DNA from: Gillisia lutea
GTDB taxonomy: Bacteria > Bacteroidota > Bacteroidia > Flavobacteriales > Flavobacteriaceae
Direction of reading: 5' to 3'
Assembly: GCF_021568705.1 (NCBI RefSeq)
Contig: NZ_JAKGTH010000009.1
Location: 289,739 to 353,738 of the forward strand
DNA length: 64,000 nucleotides
Below, in pieces: positions 53,912 through 63,156 of this stretch. The notes under the pieces were generated by a model, which had not been told where the DNA came from, did not search any database, and saw only the letters and a program-made list of their open reading frames with translations. A program made the translations under genes and the position numbers. Position 1 is the stretch's first letter; each line of letters begins with the position of its first letter.

Positions 53912-54430
53912 ATGGAACTACAAAAAATAGCCACAGAATGGGCGAAAGCAGAAGTATTCTCAACACGCTTTTTTATCTTATTTGCAATTTTATTTTTAAT
54001 TGCAAGCCTTGGATTTTGGCAGTTGGGGAAAACAGATCTAGCGAAAGCCTATATTATTCCAACCATGGTTGCAGGTTTATTACTTCTGACAATAGGTCTC
54101 GGGCTTTTCTACACCAACAAATCAAGAATTATCCAATTTGAAAAAGCATATAACGATGACGCACCTGCCTTTTACCAATCTGAGATTGAACGTTCTGAAA
54201 GTACATTAAAGGAGTACACCATTGTATTTAAGGTCATTCCCATTTTAATTATTATCGCAGCATTATTAATTCTATTTATTAATACTCCAACTTGGCGCGC
54301 AATTGGTATCACAACAATTACAATGCTCATAGTAATTTTATTAATTGATGGAACTGCCCATGCAAGAATAGAAGTCTACCACGAAGAATTGAAATCTATA
54401 ATGAATCTGGATAAAATTAAGAAAGTTTGA
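53912..54430 (+). CDS. membrane protein of unknown function
   Basis: The protein (172 aa) starts 4 bp after the AraC gene. It has about four hydrophobic segments in two pairs (FFILFAILFLIASLGFWQLG, VAGLLLLTIGLGLFYT; VIPILIIIAALLILFI, IGITTITMLIVILLIDGTAH), separated by a polar stretch with YNDDAPAFYQSEIERSESTL. I do not recognise a named family. Position suggests one transcript with the SDR and AraC genes. Nothing points to a catalytic role. Confidence 0.75.
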   Translation: MELQKIATEWAKAEVFSTRFFILFAILFLIASLGFWQLGKTDLAKAYIIPTMVAGLLLLTIGLGLFYTNKSRIIQFEKAYNDDAPAFYQSEIERSESTLKEYTIVFKVIPILIIIAALLILFINTPTWRAIGITTITMLIVILLIDGTAHARIEVYHEELKSIMNLDKIKKV

Positions 54431-54620
54431 AACTCTTTAAACTTAATTTTATATTCAAGCCTTCACCCCCGCGATAGAACTAGTCTTTTTAATAAAATCG
54501 ATTATCTTCAGTTGCGAGAGCGAGAGGACGATTTGAGAGAACTTACAGTTTCATTCTGAGTTTTTGAATTCATACAATTTCGATTAATTGAAAATGGAGA
54601 TGAATCGTAATTGGTAGAAG

Positions 54621-55550
54621 TTATTTTTGTAATAAAAATCTAAACGGGATATGAATTCGTTTTGACCAGGCATTCTCACTATGCCCTTCTCCTGGAAAAT
54701 ATTCGGTCTTCCAATTACTGGAGTTAAATCCATTTTTAATTAAGATTCTATCTACTCTTCTTTGAATAGCTGGATATAAACTATCCAGAGTTTGATCTCC
54801 GGTATCAAAATAAATTTTGTGATTTTTTGGATTCGGCAAATTCTGTTCTAAGTACTTCAGAAATGATTGCGGAACCGGATTGTTATTTGGTGTAAAAGTA
54901 CCAGTCCAATGAGTAGACAGACAAGCTGCGCCTCCGAAAATGTTTGGATACTCACACATAGCATAAATGGATATGAGGCCTCCCATACTACTTCCAGCAA
55001 TAAAAGTATTTTTCATATCTGAATGAACTGAAAAATTTTCATCTATATAGGGTTTTAATTCTTTAACAATAAAACTTAAATATTTATCAGATTGAGGTTT
55101 AAAAGCATGCTCTATATAAACATGGGAATTTTTTAAATGATTTGAAACCGTATCCTTTTCTACCTTTGAGAGAGTTTCAAAAGGTTTCTGTGGAAAGTAG
55201 TCGGCATGTCTTGTACTTCCCCCATTCCAAATCCCAATTATTATAAATTGCTTAACAGAACCTGATTCTAATAATTTTGAAGCTGCTTCCTCAACGTTCC
55301 AGGCTTGTTTGTTCCAGGAATTTTCAGCATCATACAACATTTGTCCGTCATGCATATATAGTACCGCATATTTGGTATGAGGGCTGTATGTTTCTGGTAA
55401 CCAAACATCGATATTTCTTGCTGTGACGTATTCTGACTGAAAATTCTCGATCCTCTCAATTTTGCCCTTGCCGACATGGGGTAAAGAATTTTGTGCAATC
55501 AGTGTTGAGTTAAATGCAATAAATAGAAATAAATTAATTTTTAAAATCAT
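54621..55550 (-). CDS. secreted alpha/beta-hydrolase-fold esterase (Fes/IroE-like)
   Basis: The protein (309 aa) has a signal peptide (MILKINLFLFIAFNSTLIAQ, cleavage likely after AQ). Its esterase-D-like domain begins with IDVWLPETYSPHTKYAVLYM and the HDGQMLYD motif. The nucleophile serine lies in FIAGSSMGGLISIYAM (G-x-S-x-G, near residue 190). The C-terminal GEGHSENAWSKRI carries the catalytic His. Such periplasmic or extracellular enzymes cleave siderophore or carbohydrate esters. Nothing nearby decides the substrate; no iron-uptake genes are visible. Confidence 0.85.
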   Translation of the reverse strand: MILKINLFLFIAFNSTLIAQNSLPHVGKGKIERIENFQSEYVTARNIDVWLPETYSPHTKYAVLYMHDGQMLYDAENSWNKQAWNVEEAASKLLESGSVKQFIIIGIWNGGSTRHADYFPQKPFETLSKVEKDTVSNHLKNSHVYIEHAFKPQSDKYLSFIVKELKPYIDENFSVHSDMKNTFIAGSSMGGLISIYAMCEYPNIFGGAACLSTHWTGTFTPNNNPVPQSFLKYLEQNLPNPKNHKIYFDTGDQTLDSLYPAIQRRVDRILIKNGFNSSNWKTEYFPGEGHSENAWSKRIHIPFRFLLQK

Positions 55551-55888
55551 AAACTTGATGTTTCATCCATGAATTACAATAATTTAACGACTTGGTATAC
55601 TAAACATGACTTGTGCATATATGATTGCAGTTATGTCGATTTAAATGTTTTAGTAAGTTCTGAACCTAAATTTAGTGCTTTTATATATAAGTTGTAAGCA
55701 GAGATATGTTATTGGCATATGACTATTAAAAAAATCTAATAGTTTAACTTTTAACTCAATTAAACTAGATCAAAATCTTCTATGATTCAGTTGCCCATGT
55801 TATTGCTATACTCCAGTTCAAAAACTGGATAAATGCTTATTGCTTTAATTCGATTCCGAAATTATTTCTTGAAGCAAACCTAGCATGA
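55551..55888. other. 338-bp intergenic region, no gene seen
   Basis: It lies upstream of the esterase gene (minus strand) and downstream of the SDR gene of the HxlR-associated operon. It is AT-rich with no credible frame. It must hold the esterase promoter, but I see no exact TAnnTTTG element in the right orientation. Confidence 0.35.
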
Positions 55889-56707
55889 TTAATTGTAATT
55901 CTTATCGTATTGATCATCTAATTTGTTTTTTGTTGTTGCTAATAAGTTTGTAATCTTTTTCCGGTCATAAGCATCCTTATGTGCCTCATTATAGCCACCC
56001 TGATCGTTATCATAATACTTGCCGCTGCTATTTTTGTACTTTTCAGATGAAGCGATTTCATATAGAATAGAAGCTCCCTTATCTGCAGGAGACCAATGAT
56101 GACCAAAGGTTTCTTTTACCATTTTTGTATTTAATAGGGAACCAGGATTTACTGCAATTGTCGTAATTTCTGGATATGTTTCGGCAAAATTAAAACTCCA
56201 CATAGTCAAAGCTAATTTACTTTGGGCATAGGCTTCTTGCATAGATATGGTTTCAATTCCTTCAAGTGCTCTTAGAGAAACTGTAGCCTGTGCTGCTGAA
56301 CTTAAATTGATTATACGTGGGGAATCGCCTCTTTTCAGCAGGGAGATTAAGCCATTAGTTAAAATATAAGGAGCAAAATAATTGACAGCAAAACGTATAT
56401 CTAAACCGTTCTGATTGTTTTCTACAGGGCTTTTATAGACTCCTGCGTTATTGATTAGTATATCAATTGATGGAATCTCCTTGGAAATTTCAGCGACTAA
56501 ATTTTTAATACTTCTGAAATTTGAAAAGTCTGCTATTAAACCCCGTATTTTATCATTACCAGAAAGTTCTTTTACTTCAGATACAGACTTTTTTAGCTTT
56601 TCTTCATTTCTTCCGTGGAGTAAGACTATATGTCCAGCTTTTGCCAGTTTAATAGCAGCCACTTTACCAATACCGTCCGTGCTTCCTGTAATAAGAATAG
56701 TTTTCAT
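55889..56707 (-). CDS. short-chain dehydrogenase/reductase
   Basis: The protein (272 aa) is a classical SDR: KTILITGSTDGIGKVAAIKL (cofactor motif), DILINNAGVYKSPVENNQNG, INLSSAAQATVSLRALEGIE, catalytic Tyr/Lys in AYAQSKLALTMWSFNFAETY, and VNPGSLLNTKMVKETFGHHW. It is the last gene of a minus-strand set of three, one base after the DUF4437 gene stop. The divergent HxlR regulator probably controls all three. Carbonyl or quinone detoxification is plausible from that context, but the substrate is not evident. Confidence 0.88.
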   Translation of the reverse strand: MKTILITGSTDGIGKVAAIKLAKAGHIVLLHGRNEEKLKKSVSEVKELSGNDKIRGLIADFSNFRSIKNLVAEISKEIPSIDILINNAGVYKSPVENNQNGLDIRFAVNYFAPYILTNGLISLLKRGDSPRIINLSSAAQATVSLRALEGIETISMQEAYAQSKLALTMWSFNFAETYPEITTIAVNPGSLLNTKMVKETFGHHWSPADKGASILYEIASSEKYKNSSGKYYDNDQGGYNEAHKDAYDRKKITNLLATTKNKLDDQYDKNYN

Positions 56708-56708
56708 T

Positions 56709-57572
56709 TTAATAAATTTTAATATTTCCGTTGGTTCTTATGTATACAAGCACATCTTGTTGAGTTACATTTGAAATCGTATGAATAGCCGTATCAATCG
56801 AGCTGAAATAGCTACCGGCATCAAGAATTTTTTGTTTTTGTTTCGGCATATCATAATTTAACTCTCCTTGAATAATCACCGCATGCAATGCACTTCCGTT
56901 ACTTTCCAATTTACCAGTGTAAGATGCTGGAAATTTTATAAAAATGCTCCGACTCTGCTTGTTTTCCCATAGAAAACTTAGCTGCACATCACTTTTTGAA
57001 TCAATCCAGGTTGATTTGTCACTTCCCAGCCAAACAATATTTGAAGCATCTATGTTAACCGGACGTTCGCCATTATCATACGCTTCTTCAATAGGTTGTA
57101 CTAAATATGGTCCATGATCAATTTCAACAAGTGCTATATTTTCATTCCCTTTTGCAGAAGTAATATGAGATTCACCAATTGGTTGGGTCCAGAAACTTCC
57201 CGGTTTCATCCACATAGTTGAAGCATTGGGATCATCATTATGAATGGATCCTTTGATGACTACCGCCCTGTAAGTAACATTATGGATATGTGGAGGTGAG
57301 GAGAAACCATCTGCAAACTTTGCTAAAAAACCAGTGGGTTTGGTTCCATTTCTATTACCCCTAATGGTACCTGCCTGTGGACTATCATCTCCTCTCACCG
57401 GGTTAAGTTTTTCCCACTTAACTTCTGAACTCAACACTACCTTATTCGTATGGTTTTCTATTTGCTCCAGCCTATCATTTTCAAATTCAATATGTTTCTC
57501 TTCATTTTGATTGCATGAAGCTAATATGAATAATAAAAAGATAACGGGGATGGAAGTTATTCTTATATTCAT
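56709..57572 (-). CDS. DUF4437 bicupin lipoprotein
   Basis: The protein (287 aa) has a lipoprotein signal ending ILASC (Cys near residue 20). The mature part is a double cupin of the DUF4437 type: [60 protein letters not shown] in the first half, and [20 protein letters not shown] and [20 protein letters not shown] in the second. The His pairs may bind a metal. It is the middle gene of the HxlR-associated operon (10 bp after the oxidoreductase, 1 bp before the SDR). Its function is unknown; an electrophile- or aromatic-binding role is only a guess. Confidence 0.82.
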   Translation of the reverse strand: MNIRITSIPVIFLLFILASCNQNEEKHIEFENDRLEQIENHTNKVVLSSEVKWEKLNPVRGDDSPQAGTIRGNRNGTKPTGFLAKFADGFSSPPHIHNVTYRAVVIKGSIHNDDPNASTMWMKPGSFWTQPIGESHITSAKGNENIALVEIDHGPYLVQPIEEAYDNGERPVNIDASNIVWLGSDKSTWIDSKSDVQLSFLWENKQSRSIFIKFPASYTGKLESNGSALHAVIIQGELNYDMPKQKQKILDAGSYFSSIDTAIHTISNVTQQDVLVYIRTNGNIKIY

Positions 57573-57582
57573 TTCTCAGTAT

Positions 57583-58569
57583 TTAGTTTTCCACCACCAC
57601 TTTTCCAGTAGCTTTTCCGCTTGCAAGATGTGCATAAGCTTCTCCCACTTCTTTCATTGAAAATTTTTGTTCATCAAGTAAAGGCTTTACAGCTCCTATT
57701 TCTATAATTTTAGTTAATTCACTTAAGATTTTACCGTGATCCTCTCTCTTAAAATTATATATCATTGGAATGAGCATAAACACAACATGAAGCGTCAAAC
57801 CTTTGAAATGAACCGGTGAGAGATCTAGTTCAAGTAATGAAACTGTTGTAGAAATTTGTGCGTTCAAGGCCGCTGCTTCAAATGAATTTTTCAAGTTTTC
57901 ACCACCAACCGTGTCGAACACAATATCAAAACCATTTCCATTTGTATGTTTATTTACGTAGGATTCAACATCCTCTGTTGTGTAATCAATAGAGGAGGCA
58001 CCATAGCCTTGAATAATCTTCATTTGCTTTTCTCCACTACCTGTTGCTGAAACGTTAGCTCCAAAATGTCGGGCTAATTGGACTGCTAGGTGACCAACTC
58101 CTCCGGCACCGCCATGAACCAATACGTTATTTTCTTTTTGAACATTCGCACGAGTTAGACCTTCATAAGCAGTAATGCCTACTAAAGGTATGGCAGCTGC
58201 TTCACGCATTGTTATATTTTTGGGTTTATGAGCAATCAATCTGCTGTCAGCAGCGATATATTCGGCTAATGTTCCTTGAAGATCTCCCAGACCACCTGCA
58301 CAACCATAAACTTCATCTCCAATGGAAAAGTTTGTTACGTCCTTTCCCACTGCCTCGGCAGTACCGGCAAAGTCCATTCCCAGAATAGCCGGAGTTTTAG
58401 GAGAAAAAGGAAGATCTTCTCCCATGTTTTTTATCATGGTATCCACTGTATTAACACTGGAGGCTGATATTTTAATCAAAACCTGATATTCTTTTAAAAT
58501 TGGTTTTTCAACTTGTTCTGGTTCAAACTTTGAATTCTCACCATACTCTTTTAACAACATTCCTTCCAT
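57583..58569 (-). CDS. NADP-dependent quinone-oxidoreductase-like alcohol dehydrogenase family protein
   Basis: The protein (328 aa) belongs to the MDR/QOR branch without structural zinc: LLKEYGENSKFEPEQVEKPI, TPAILGMDFAGTAEAVGKDV, DEVYGCAGGLGDLQGTLAEY, the NADPH motif VHGGAGGVGHLAVQLARHFG, and the end GKATGKVVVEN. Members reduce quinones or enals with NADPH. It is the first gene of a three-gene operon facing the HxlR regulator across a 96-bp gap. HxlR proteins often control such detoxifying oxidoreductases. Confidence 0.9.
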   Translation of the reverse strand: MEGMLLKEYGENSKFEPEQVEKPILKEYQVLIKISASSVNTVDTMIKNMGEDLPFSPKTPAILGMDFAGTAEAVGKDVTNFSIGDEVYGCAGGLGDLQGTLAEYIAADSRLIAHKPKNITMREAAAIPLVGITAYEGLTRANVQKENNVLVHGGAGGVGHLAVQLARHFGANVSATGSGEKQMKIIQGYGASSIDYTTEDVESYVNKHTNGNGFDIVFDTVGGENLKNSFEAAALNAQISTTVSLLELDLSPVHFKGLTLHVVFMLIPMIYNFKREDHGKILSELTKIIEIGAVKPLLDEQKFSMKEVGEAYAHLASGKATGKVVVEN

Positions 58570-58587
58570 AATATACTTATTTTAAAT

Positions 58588-58604
58588 ACTATACTTTTTA
58601 TAGT
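58588..58604. promoter_or_regulatory. candidate HxlR operator (inverted repeat)
   Basis: ACTATA, 5 nt, TATAGT forms a perfect 6-bp inverted repeat in the shared promoter region. The half-site recurs in relaxed form as GATAGTATA at about 58652. Its place between the divergent genes fits autoregulation and operon control by the HxlR protein. Confidence 0.5.
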
Positions 58605-58634
58605 TGCAAACTTATATATAGTTATCTATCTTTG
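58604..58634 (+). promoter_or_regulatory. promoter of the HxlR gene
   Basis: TATCTTTG (58627-58634) is an exact TAnnTTTG -7 element, and TTG at 58604-58606 is a plausible -33 box 20 bp upstream. Transcription would start near 58641. The inverted repeat at 58588-58604 touches the -33 box, so bound regulator could block polymerase. Confidence 0.6.
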
Positions 58635-58665
58635 CAATAACGGTCAAAAAGGATAGTATAATTTT

Positions 58666-59031
58666 ATGGAAGCAAAAGAGCCTACAAAATTAAAGTTTAA
58701 AGGTAGTGAGTACCCCTGCTGTGCAAGCCTGACTATGGGGATTATAGGAGGAAAATGGAAGACGGTAATTTTATATCATTTAATGAATAAAACGCTTCGC
58801 TATAATGAGTTGAGAAAAGAAATGCCCACAGTCACTGAGAGAACTTTGAGTCTACAATTAAAGGCTTTGGAAGAAGATGGATTGATTAATCGGGAAGTAT
58901 ATACTTCGAAGCCTCCCTTAAAGGTAGAATATTCATTAACAGACTTCGGGAAAACTTTGATTCCATTAGTCCAATCTATTGCGGATTGGGGAGATTTTGT
59001 GGTTGAAAATTATTCTGACTCACCTTTATAG
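58666..59031 (+). CDS. HxlR-family winged-helix regulator
   Basis: The protein (121 aa) has the family core CCASLTMGIIGGKWKTVILY, then LRYNELRKEMPTVTERTLSL (recognition helix region) and REVYTSKPPLKVEYSLTDFG (wing). Cys18 and Cys19 sit just before the core at the position used for redox or quinone sensing in HxlR-like proteins such as YodB and HypR. It is divergent from the quinone-oxidoreductase, DUF4437 and SDR operon. A repressor released by electrophile modification of the cysteines is the likely mode. Confidence 0.93.
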   Translation: MEAKEPTKLKFKGSEYPCCASLTMGIIGGKWKTVILYHLMNKTLRYNELRKEMPTVTERTLSLQLKALEEDGLINREVYTSKPPLKVEYSLTDFGKTLIPLVQSIADWGDFVVENYSDSPL

Positions 59032-59106
59032 GCTTGTGGCCAGTTGAAGTAAGGGAGACAGATTTATTGGCTTAATTTTAGTTTGTTGAGGTAATGTTTC
59101 TTTTAG

Positions 59107-60177
59107 TTATTTAAGGGATGATTGCAAAATTTTGTTATCATCTACTGTTTTCTTTTTTATAATTTTTACAATACGACCATATATGATCTCCGCTAGGTTC
59201 CATTCATATCCTTCAAAGTTTGTAGTATTGTTGAATTGAATAATTACTGTATCAATACCTGGATAGTATTTCGCAATACTTTGATAGCCAACCATCAGGC
59301 CTGTGTGTTCGTATTCATAAACAGTAGAATAAATTTCCTGCTCTCCCTCATTAAATACTGAACCATCGTTTAATGCTCTCAGAAATATACCCACATCTTC
59401 TGCTGTGGCTATCATTAAACCTATGTTTTCTGTTTTAAAATCTTTCTCAATTCCCACATAATAGCCGCTCATTACATTATTTAAATTCACCTCATGCAGC
59501 GAACCGAAGGTGTTTTTCAACCCTAGTGGTATCAAAATTTCCTCCTTTATATATTGCTGATGTGAATATCCCACCACTTTCTTAATAAGATCTTCAATCA
59601 ACATATAATTGGTATTTGAGTAACCATAGTCTTCTCCTGGTTCAAAGTTAGCCGGTAAATCCAAGCCGTATTCCAGTGTTTCCTGTCTACTTTCTGGAGG
59701 TTCTGTCCAATAGTCAGGGTGATCCACAAAATTGGGGATTCCACTCCTATGCTGTAACATCATCCTTAATGTTATTTTGTCTGAATTTTCAATCCTTGCC
59801 CCAAGTTCTGGAAAGTATTCATTGAGTGTTTTATCCAAAGACAAACGTTCTGCTTTGACTAATTTTACGGTAGCAACAGCGACATAAAGCTTGGTAATGC
59901 TGGCAATCTTGAATAGGGCTTGCGGGTAGGCGGGTATTTTCTCTTTCCGATCGTGCCAGCCAGCCGCATAAAATTCAGGAGATTTTCCTGCCTGGTCCAC
60001 ATAAACAATCATTCCATCGAATCCGTGATCGATTCCTTCATTTAGCTGCTCTTGAACCGTTTCAGGGAGTGGTAAAATCCAGGCCTTTACCAAGATCCAA
60101 GGCACAAACCATAAAGAAGATATACTTGCAATTATAAATATTATTCTGAGTATTCGTTTTATTTCTTTCTTAGTCAT
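59107..60177 (-). CDS. class-C beta-lactamase-fold serine hydrolase
   Basis: The protein (356 aa) has an N-terminal membrane anchor or signal (residues about 9-33, LRIIFIIASISSLWFVPWIL) and the three motifs of the fold: S93-I-T-K96 (FKIASITKLYVA), Y186-S-N188 (YGYSNTNYMLIE) and H291-T-G293 (EYEHTGLMVGYQ). This group includes esterases, D-peptidases and EstB-like enzymes besides true AmpC lactamases. The HTG instead of KTG triad argues against a classical beta-lactamase. It probably acts in the periplasm or outside the cell. The gene stands alone, 70 bp upstream of the DUF6090 gene end. Confidence 0.87.
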   Translation of the reverse strand: MTKKEIKRILRIIFIIASISSLWFVPWILVKAWILPLPETVQEQLNEGIDHGFDGMIVYVDQAGKSPEFYAAGWHDRKEKIPAYPQALFKIASITKLYVAVATVKLVKAERLSLDKTLNEYFPELGARIENSDKITLRMMLQHRSGIPNFVDHPDYWTEPPESRQETLEYGLDLPANFEPGEDYGYSNTNYMLIEDLIKKVVGYSHQQYIKEEILIPLGLKNTFGSLHEVNLNNVMSGYYVGIEKDFKTENIGLMIATAEDVGIFLRALNDGSVFNEGEQEIYSTVYEYEHTGLMVGYQSIAKYYPGIDTVIIQFNNTTNFEGYEWNLAEIIYGRIVKIIKKKTVDDNKILQSSLK

Positions 60178-60247
60178 AACCTCTTATAATTACTCATTAA
60201 ATTTCGCCTTTTTATACTCAATAGTTTTTGAAAGCCAGGTAAGAACC

Positions 60248-61012
60248 TTAATCTTTAGTTTGCACATCAATTTCTTCAATGACTCTCGTGCCTACATATT
60301 TTAATTGACTATACTGATAAACCATGGCATCTAATTGAAAGGCTGCTAAGCTAACAACATTTCGATAAGGAGCAGACGCAGTATATTCTGCAAAGACTTG
60401 GTAATACTCAGATTGGGGTGTGGCTCTTATTTTTAAGGAATCCTGAGGCAAAAAAGCTGAAGCGAGAATCAAGGAGGTATCGAATTGGGTAGAAAGATAG
60501 GTTTCCTGATTTACTACATATTCATTATAACTTTTTTCATTTTCGGCAATGTCTTCTACTATGCTGTAATAGCTTGTCAAAAGAGAATCCAGGGGGGTAT
60601 TGTTTATTTTTCCAAAATAGGCTGAATTTTTCAGGGCTTCATATCCGCTAGTATTAGGTTTGAAATAGTAATCTGCAAAGGCGACGCCGCAAGACATAAA
60701 TAATATAAGGTCTTGGTCTTCTGTCTTATCTAATATACGTACTCGGGCTTTTTTACATTGTGTTGCTGTTTGTGTTCTATACTTTGTTAAGGTATCCAGA
60801 ATGCGCAGATCTTCTAAGGTGTGAACCTTTATTTTTCCCAGGTATTCTTTTAAGGTCTGGTTATCCTTTCTGGCCTGGTTCCAATTGTTGATTTGTAAGG
60901 CAATTAAGATCCCGATGACAACCAGTACTATTTCACCAATTGCATAAATAAGATATTTGCTGAACTTGTTTTCTGTAAGTAGTCGCTGGCGAATTTTTCT
61001 GAAGATCTTCAT
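60248..61012 (-). CDS. DUF6090-family membrane protein
   Basis: The protein (254 aa) begins MKIFRKIRQRLLTENKFSKY, followed by one strongly hydrophobic helix (YAIGEIVLVVIGILIALQIN, about 23-42) and NNWNQARKDNQTLKEYL. This start is a hallmark of the DUF6090 family, which I recall as frequent in tandem copies in flavobacteria. The remainder is a soluble helical domain outside the membrane. Function is unknown. A truncated relative lies just upstream at 61027-61170, consistent with a formerly larger tandem family here. Confidence 0.82.
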   Translation of the reverse strand: MKIFRKIRQRLLTENKFSKYLIYAIGEIVLVVIGILIALQINNWNQARKDNQTLKEYLGKIKVHTLEDLRILDTLTKYRTQTATQCKKARVRILDKTEDQDLILFMSCGVAFADYYFKPNTSGYEALKNSAYFGKINNTPLDSLLTSYYSIVEDIAENEKSYNEYVVNQETYLSTQFDTSLILASAFLPQDSLKIRATPQSEYYQVFAEYTASAPYRNVVSLAAFQLDAMVYQYSQLKYVGTRVIEEIDVQTKD

Positions 61013-61026
61013 TACTAATCAATTGG

Positions 61027-61170
61027 TTATACTAAAAATAAGGCTTCCAGTAGGTTTGGAATGGGATCTAATCTTTGAATATTCAAATAGTTATAAATTA
61101 TAATTATAAAGTTGTAAACTTTATTTTTCCTGAGCAGGTTTTGACGGATCTTACGGAAGATTTTAAACAT
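61027..61170 (-). pseudogene. truncated DUF6090-like remnant
   Basis: A 47-codon frame starts MFKIFRKIRQNLLRKNKVYN, matching the first 17 residues of the DUF6090 protein next door. It then runs into unrelated AT-rich sequence and a stop (complement of 61027-61029). The hydrophobic helix is replaced by low-complexity isoleucine/tyrosine codons. It is best read as the decayed 5' end of a second DUF6090 gene. Confidence 0.6.
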
Positions 61171-61393
61171 TAGAGATTTGTTTCTCTAAATATATGACTT
61201 TTGAGCAATTATCTTTTTAAGGTAATGGATTACAGGGGTTTGTGATATGTTTTTGTGTAGGATTACGAAGCGATCACTATCGATTTACTCCGACTTTTTT
61301 ACGAGTCACAAACCTTCGAAAACCTTCAAAATTCACATGCGCTATACCATGTGTTATGCTTTTTGTACTTTATCTTTTAAGGATTATCTTATT
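61171..61393. other. 223-bp gap downstream of GH43, contains cassette-like repeat
   Basis: No gene is visible. ATGCGCTATAC followed by GTGTT and a T tract lies at 61337-61365 (listed separately). The plus-strand frame across the gap has no recognisable features. Confidence 0.4.
61337..61365 (+). repeat. cassette-like repeat, left copy
   Basis: ATGCGCTATAC, then CATGTGTTATGC and TTTTTG, corresponds to the right copy at 63183-63215 (identical first 11 bases, shared GTGTT, similar T tract). The two copies have the same orientation and bracket the GH43 gene. The left copy begins 35 bp beyond the GH43 stop codon. Confidence 0.5.
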
Positions 61394-63043
61394 TTATTCA
61401 TTTTCACTCTCCATTTTATATGTTAATGGTTTATAATCAAACCAATCAAAAATCACACTGTTTTTAGATTCTTTACCGTTGCTAGTTGCGTACATACCAA
61501 CTCCTGGGCCATTAAATTGTGTGTTTCCTTGTCCGTCTGCAATTACAATGAGGTTTTGCTTTTCTCCAATAGGTTGGAGTTTGTTTTCTGATCTACCATA
61601 CCAGAACTGTACCACAAGGTCGTTTCCTTTAACATGGAAGTATACGTCTTTGTGGGTATATGGAATGCGAGCTATTTCAGTTTGTTCTCCAAGGTGAGAC
61701 TTTAATAATATTAGAGAGTTCTTGTCTTTTAGTAGTTTGAAATGGTTCTGGTTAGTACGGTAAATAGTTAAACCTGCTTGTTCATTATCTTTTTTTGTAG
61801 AAAAGCTCATTTTTGTTGAAGCTTCGAACTTGTGGTGTTTTATTCGTTGAATTAAGATAGAAGAGTTTACAAGGCTATCCATAACTTCTTTACGAAGATT
61901 AAGTGTTACTTTTCCATCATTTACTGTATAAAAGTCTTCTTTTGGTGTGCGTATTGTATACCATTTCATACCCAGTTTATTACCTTCGAAGTTATCACGT
62001 TTTGATTCTTTTGGTACGGGCGTCCATGGTAAATCTGGACGGGTTTGTTTCATAAGTACTTTTCCTTTTCCTGGGTTGAAAACAGGGGTATTATCCTCAA
62101 ATTCAACTTTAGCTAAGAATGTTTCTCTACCGAGTGTTGTAGTTTTATTAATGCGACGTTTCCCAAGCATAATACACCACCATTCGCCGTTTTGAGTTTG
62201 AACTAAGTCTCCGTGTCCGATTGCATGAACAGGAAAGTCTTCTCCGAAGTGACGATGAGTGAGAACAGGGTTAATATAATTTGATATATACGGGCCATTG
62301 ATTGAATCACTATGATGAACGGTAAGTGCATGGTAGAGGCCTGTTCCTCCTTCAGATACCATTAAAAGATATTTACCATTAATTTTATAAATGTGCGGTC
62401 CTTCAGTATATGAAGCATTGTTTGCATGCCCGTAAGTTAGTTCTGTTCTTTCACCTACTAATTTTTTTTGCTCTAAGTTTAATACTTGGTTAAATGCCAC
62501 AGTTTGTGTAGGCCATTCTTCTTTTTCAACACTTTTCATACCGGTGTATATGCAAGTTCCATCTTCATCCCAAAAGATAGAAGGATCGATGCCAGGAGCA
62601 TCGAGCCAAATAGGATCAGACCATGGTCCTGCAGGGTCTTTTGCTGTGATATAAAAATTCATTTTACAGCCTACGCAGGTATTAATTATGTAGAATGTTC
62701 CTTCGTTATAACGAATAGTAGGAGCAAAGAGACCGAGTTTATCAGGTAAGCCTGAGAAATCAACCATATTAGGACGATCAACTGCGTGCCCAATAAGTTT
62801 CCAGTTTACAAGGTCTTTACTGTGGTAAATTGGTAAGCCTGGGTACCATACAAATGTTGAGTTTACTAGGTAATAATCATTACCAACACGGCAGATCGAA
62901 GGATCGGGATGGAACCCCGTTAATACAGGATTTGTAAAAGTTTTTGGTACTGTGTTTTTGTCAATAGAGAAAGTATTATCTTGATTTTGTGCAACTGAGA
63001 TAATGCTTGCCATAACAAGGATTATAGATAAAATATTTTTCAT
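61394..63043 (-). CDS. secreted glycoside hydrolase family 43 (beta-xylosidase/arabinofuranosidase-like)
   Basis: The protein (549 aa) has a signal peptide (MKNILSIILVMASIISVAQN). The five-bladed GH43 catalytic domain carries the three expected acids: Asp47 in GFHPDPSICRVG (base), Asp153 in PGIDPSIFWDEDG (pKa modulator) and Glu214 in YTEGPHIYKING (acid). After about residue 340 a C-terminal beta-sandwich follows (WYTIRTPKEDFYTVNDGKVT, EQAGLTIYRTNQNHFKLL), as in two-domain GH43 xylosidases. It would trim plant or algal xylan/arabinan side chains. No SusC/SusD pair or other polysaccharide-utilisation genes are in the window, so it is an isolated gene, flanked by cassette-like repeats. Confidence 0.92.
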   Translation of the reverse strand: MKNILSIILVMASIISVAQNQDNTFSIDKNTVPKTFTNPVLTGFHPDPSICRVGNDYYLVNSTFVWYPGLPIYHSKDLVNWKLIGHAVDRPNMVDFSGLPDKLGLFAPTIRYNEGTFYIINTCVGCKMNFYITAKDPAGPWSDPIWLDAPGIDPSIFWDEDGTCIYTGMKSVEKEEWPTQTVAFNQVLNLEQKKLVGERTELTYGHANNASYTEGPHIYKINGKYLLMVSEGGTGLYHALTVHHSDSINGPYISNYINPVLTHRHFGEDFPVHAIGHGDLVQTQNGEWWCIMLGKRRINKTTTLGRETFLAKVEFEDNTPVFNPGKGKVLMKQTRPDLPWTPVPKESKRDNFEGNKLGMKWYTIRTPKEDFYTVNDGKVTLNLRKEVMDSLVNSSILIQRIKHHKFEASTKMSFSTKKDNEQAGLTIYRTNQNHFKLLKDKNSLILLKSHLGEQTEIARIPYTHKDVYFHVKGNDLVVQFWYGRSENKLQPIGEKQNLIVIADGQGNTQFNGPGVGMYATSNGKESKNSVIFDWFDYKPLTYKMESENE

Positions 63044-63156
63044 ATTACAATGTATGTTACAAATCTTTCTGAGTATGAAACACGATTTTGTTTAAGACTC
63101 GTTGAGGAAAGTCAGCTATGATTTTCCGCAGTAACCGAAAGATAGCAAATTGTAAT

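Noticed and set aside
59107..60177. Calling this gene a beta-lactamase resistance determinant
   Set aside because: It has SITK and YSN, but the third motif is HTG and there is an N-terminal anchor; the fold includes many esterases and peptidases.
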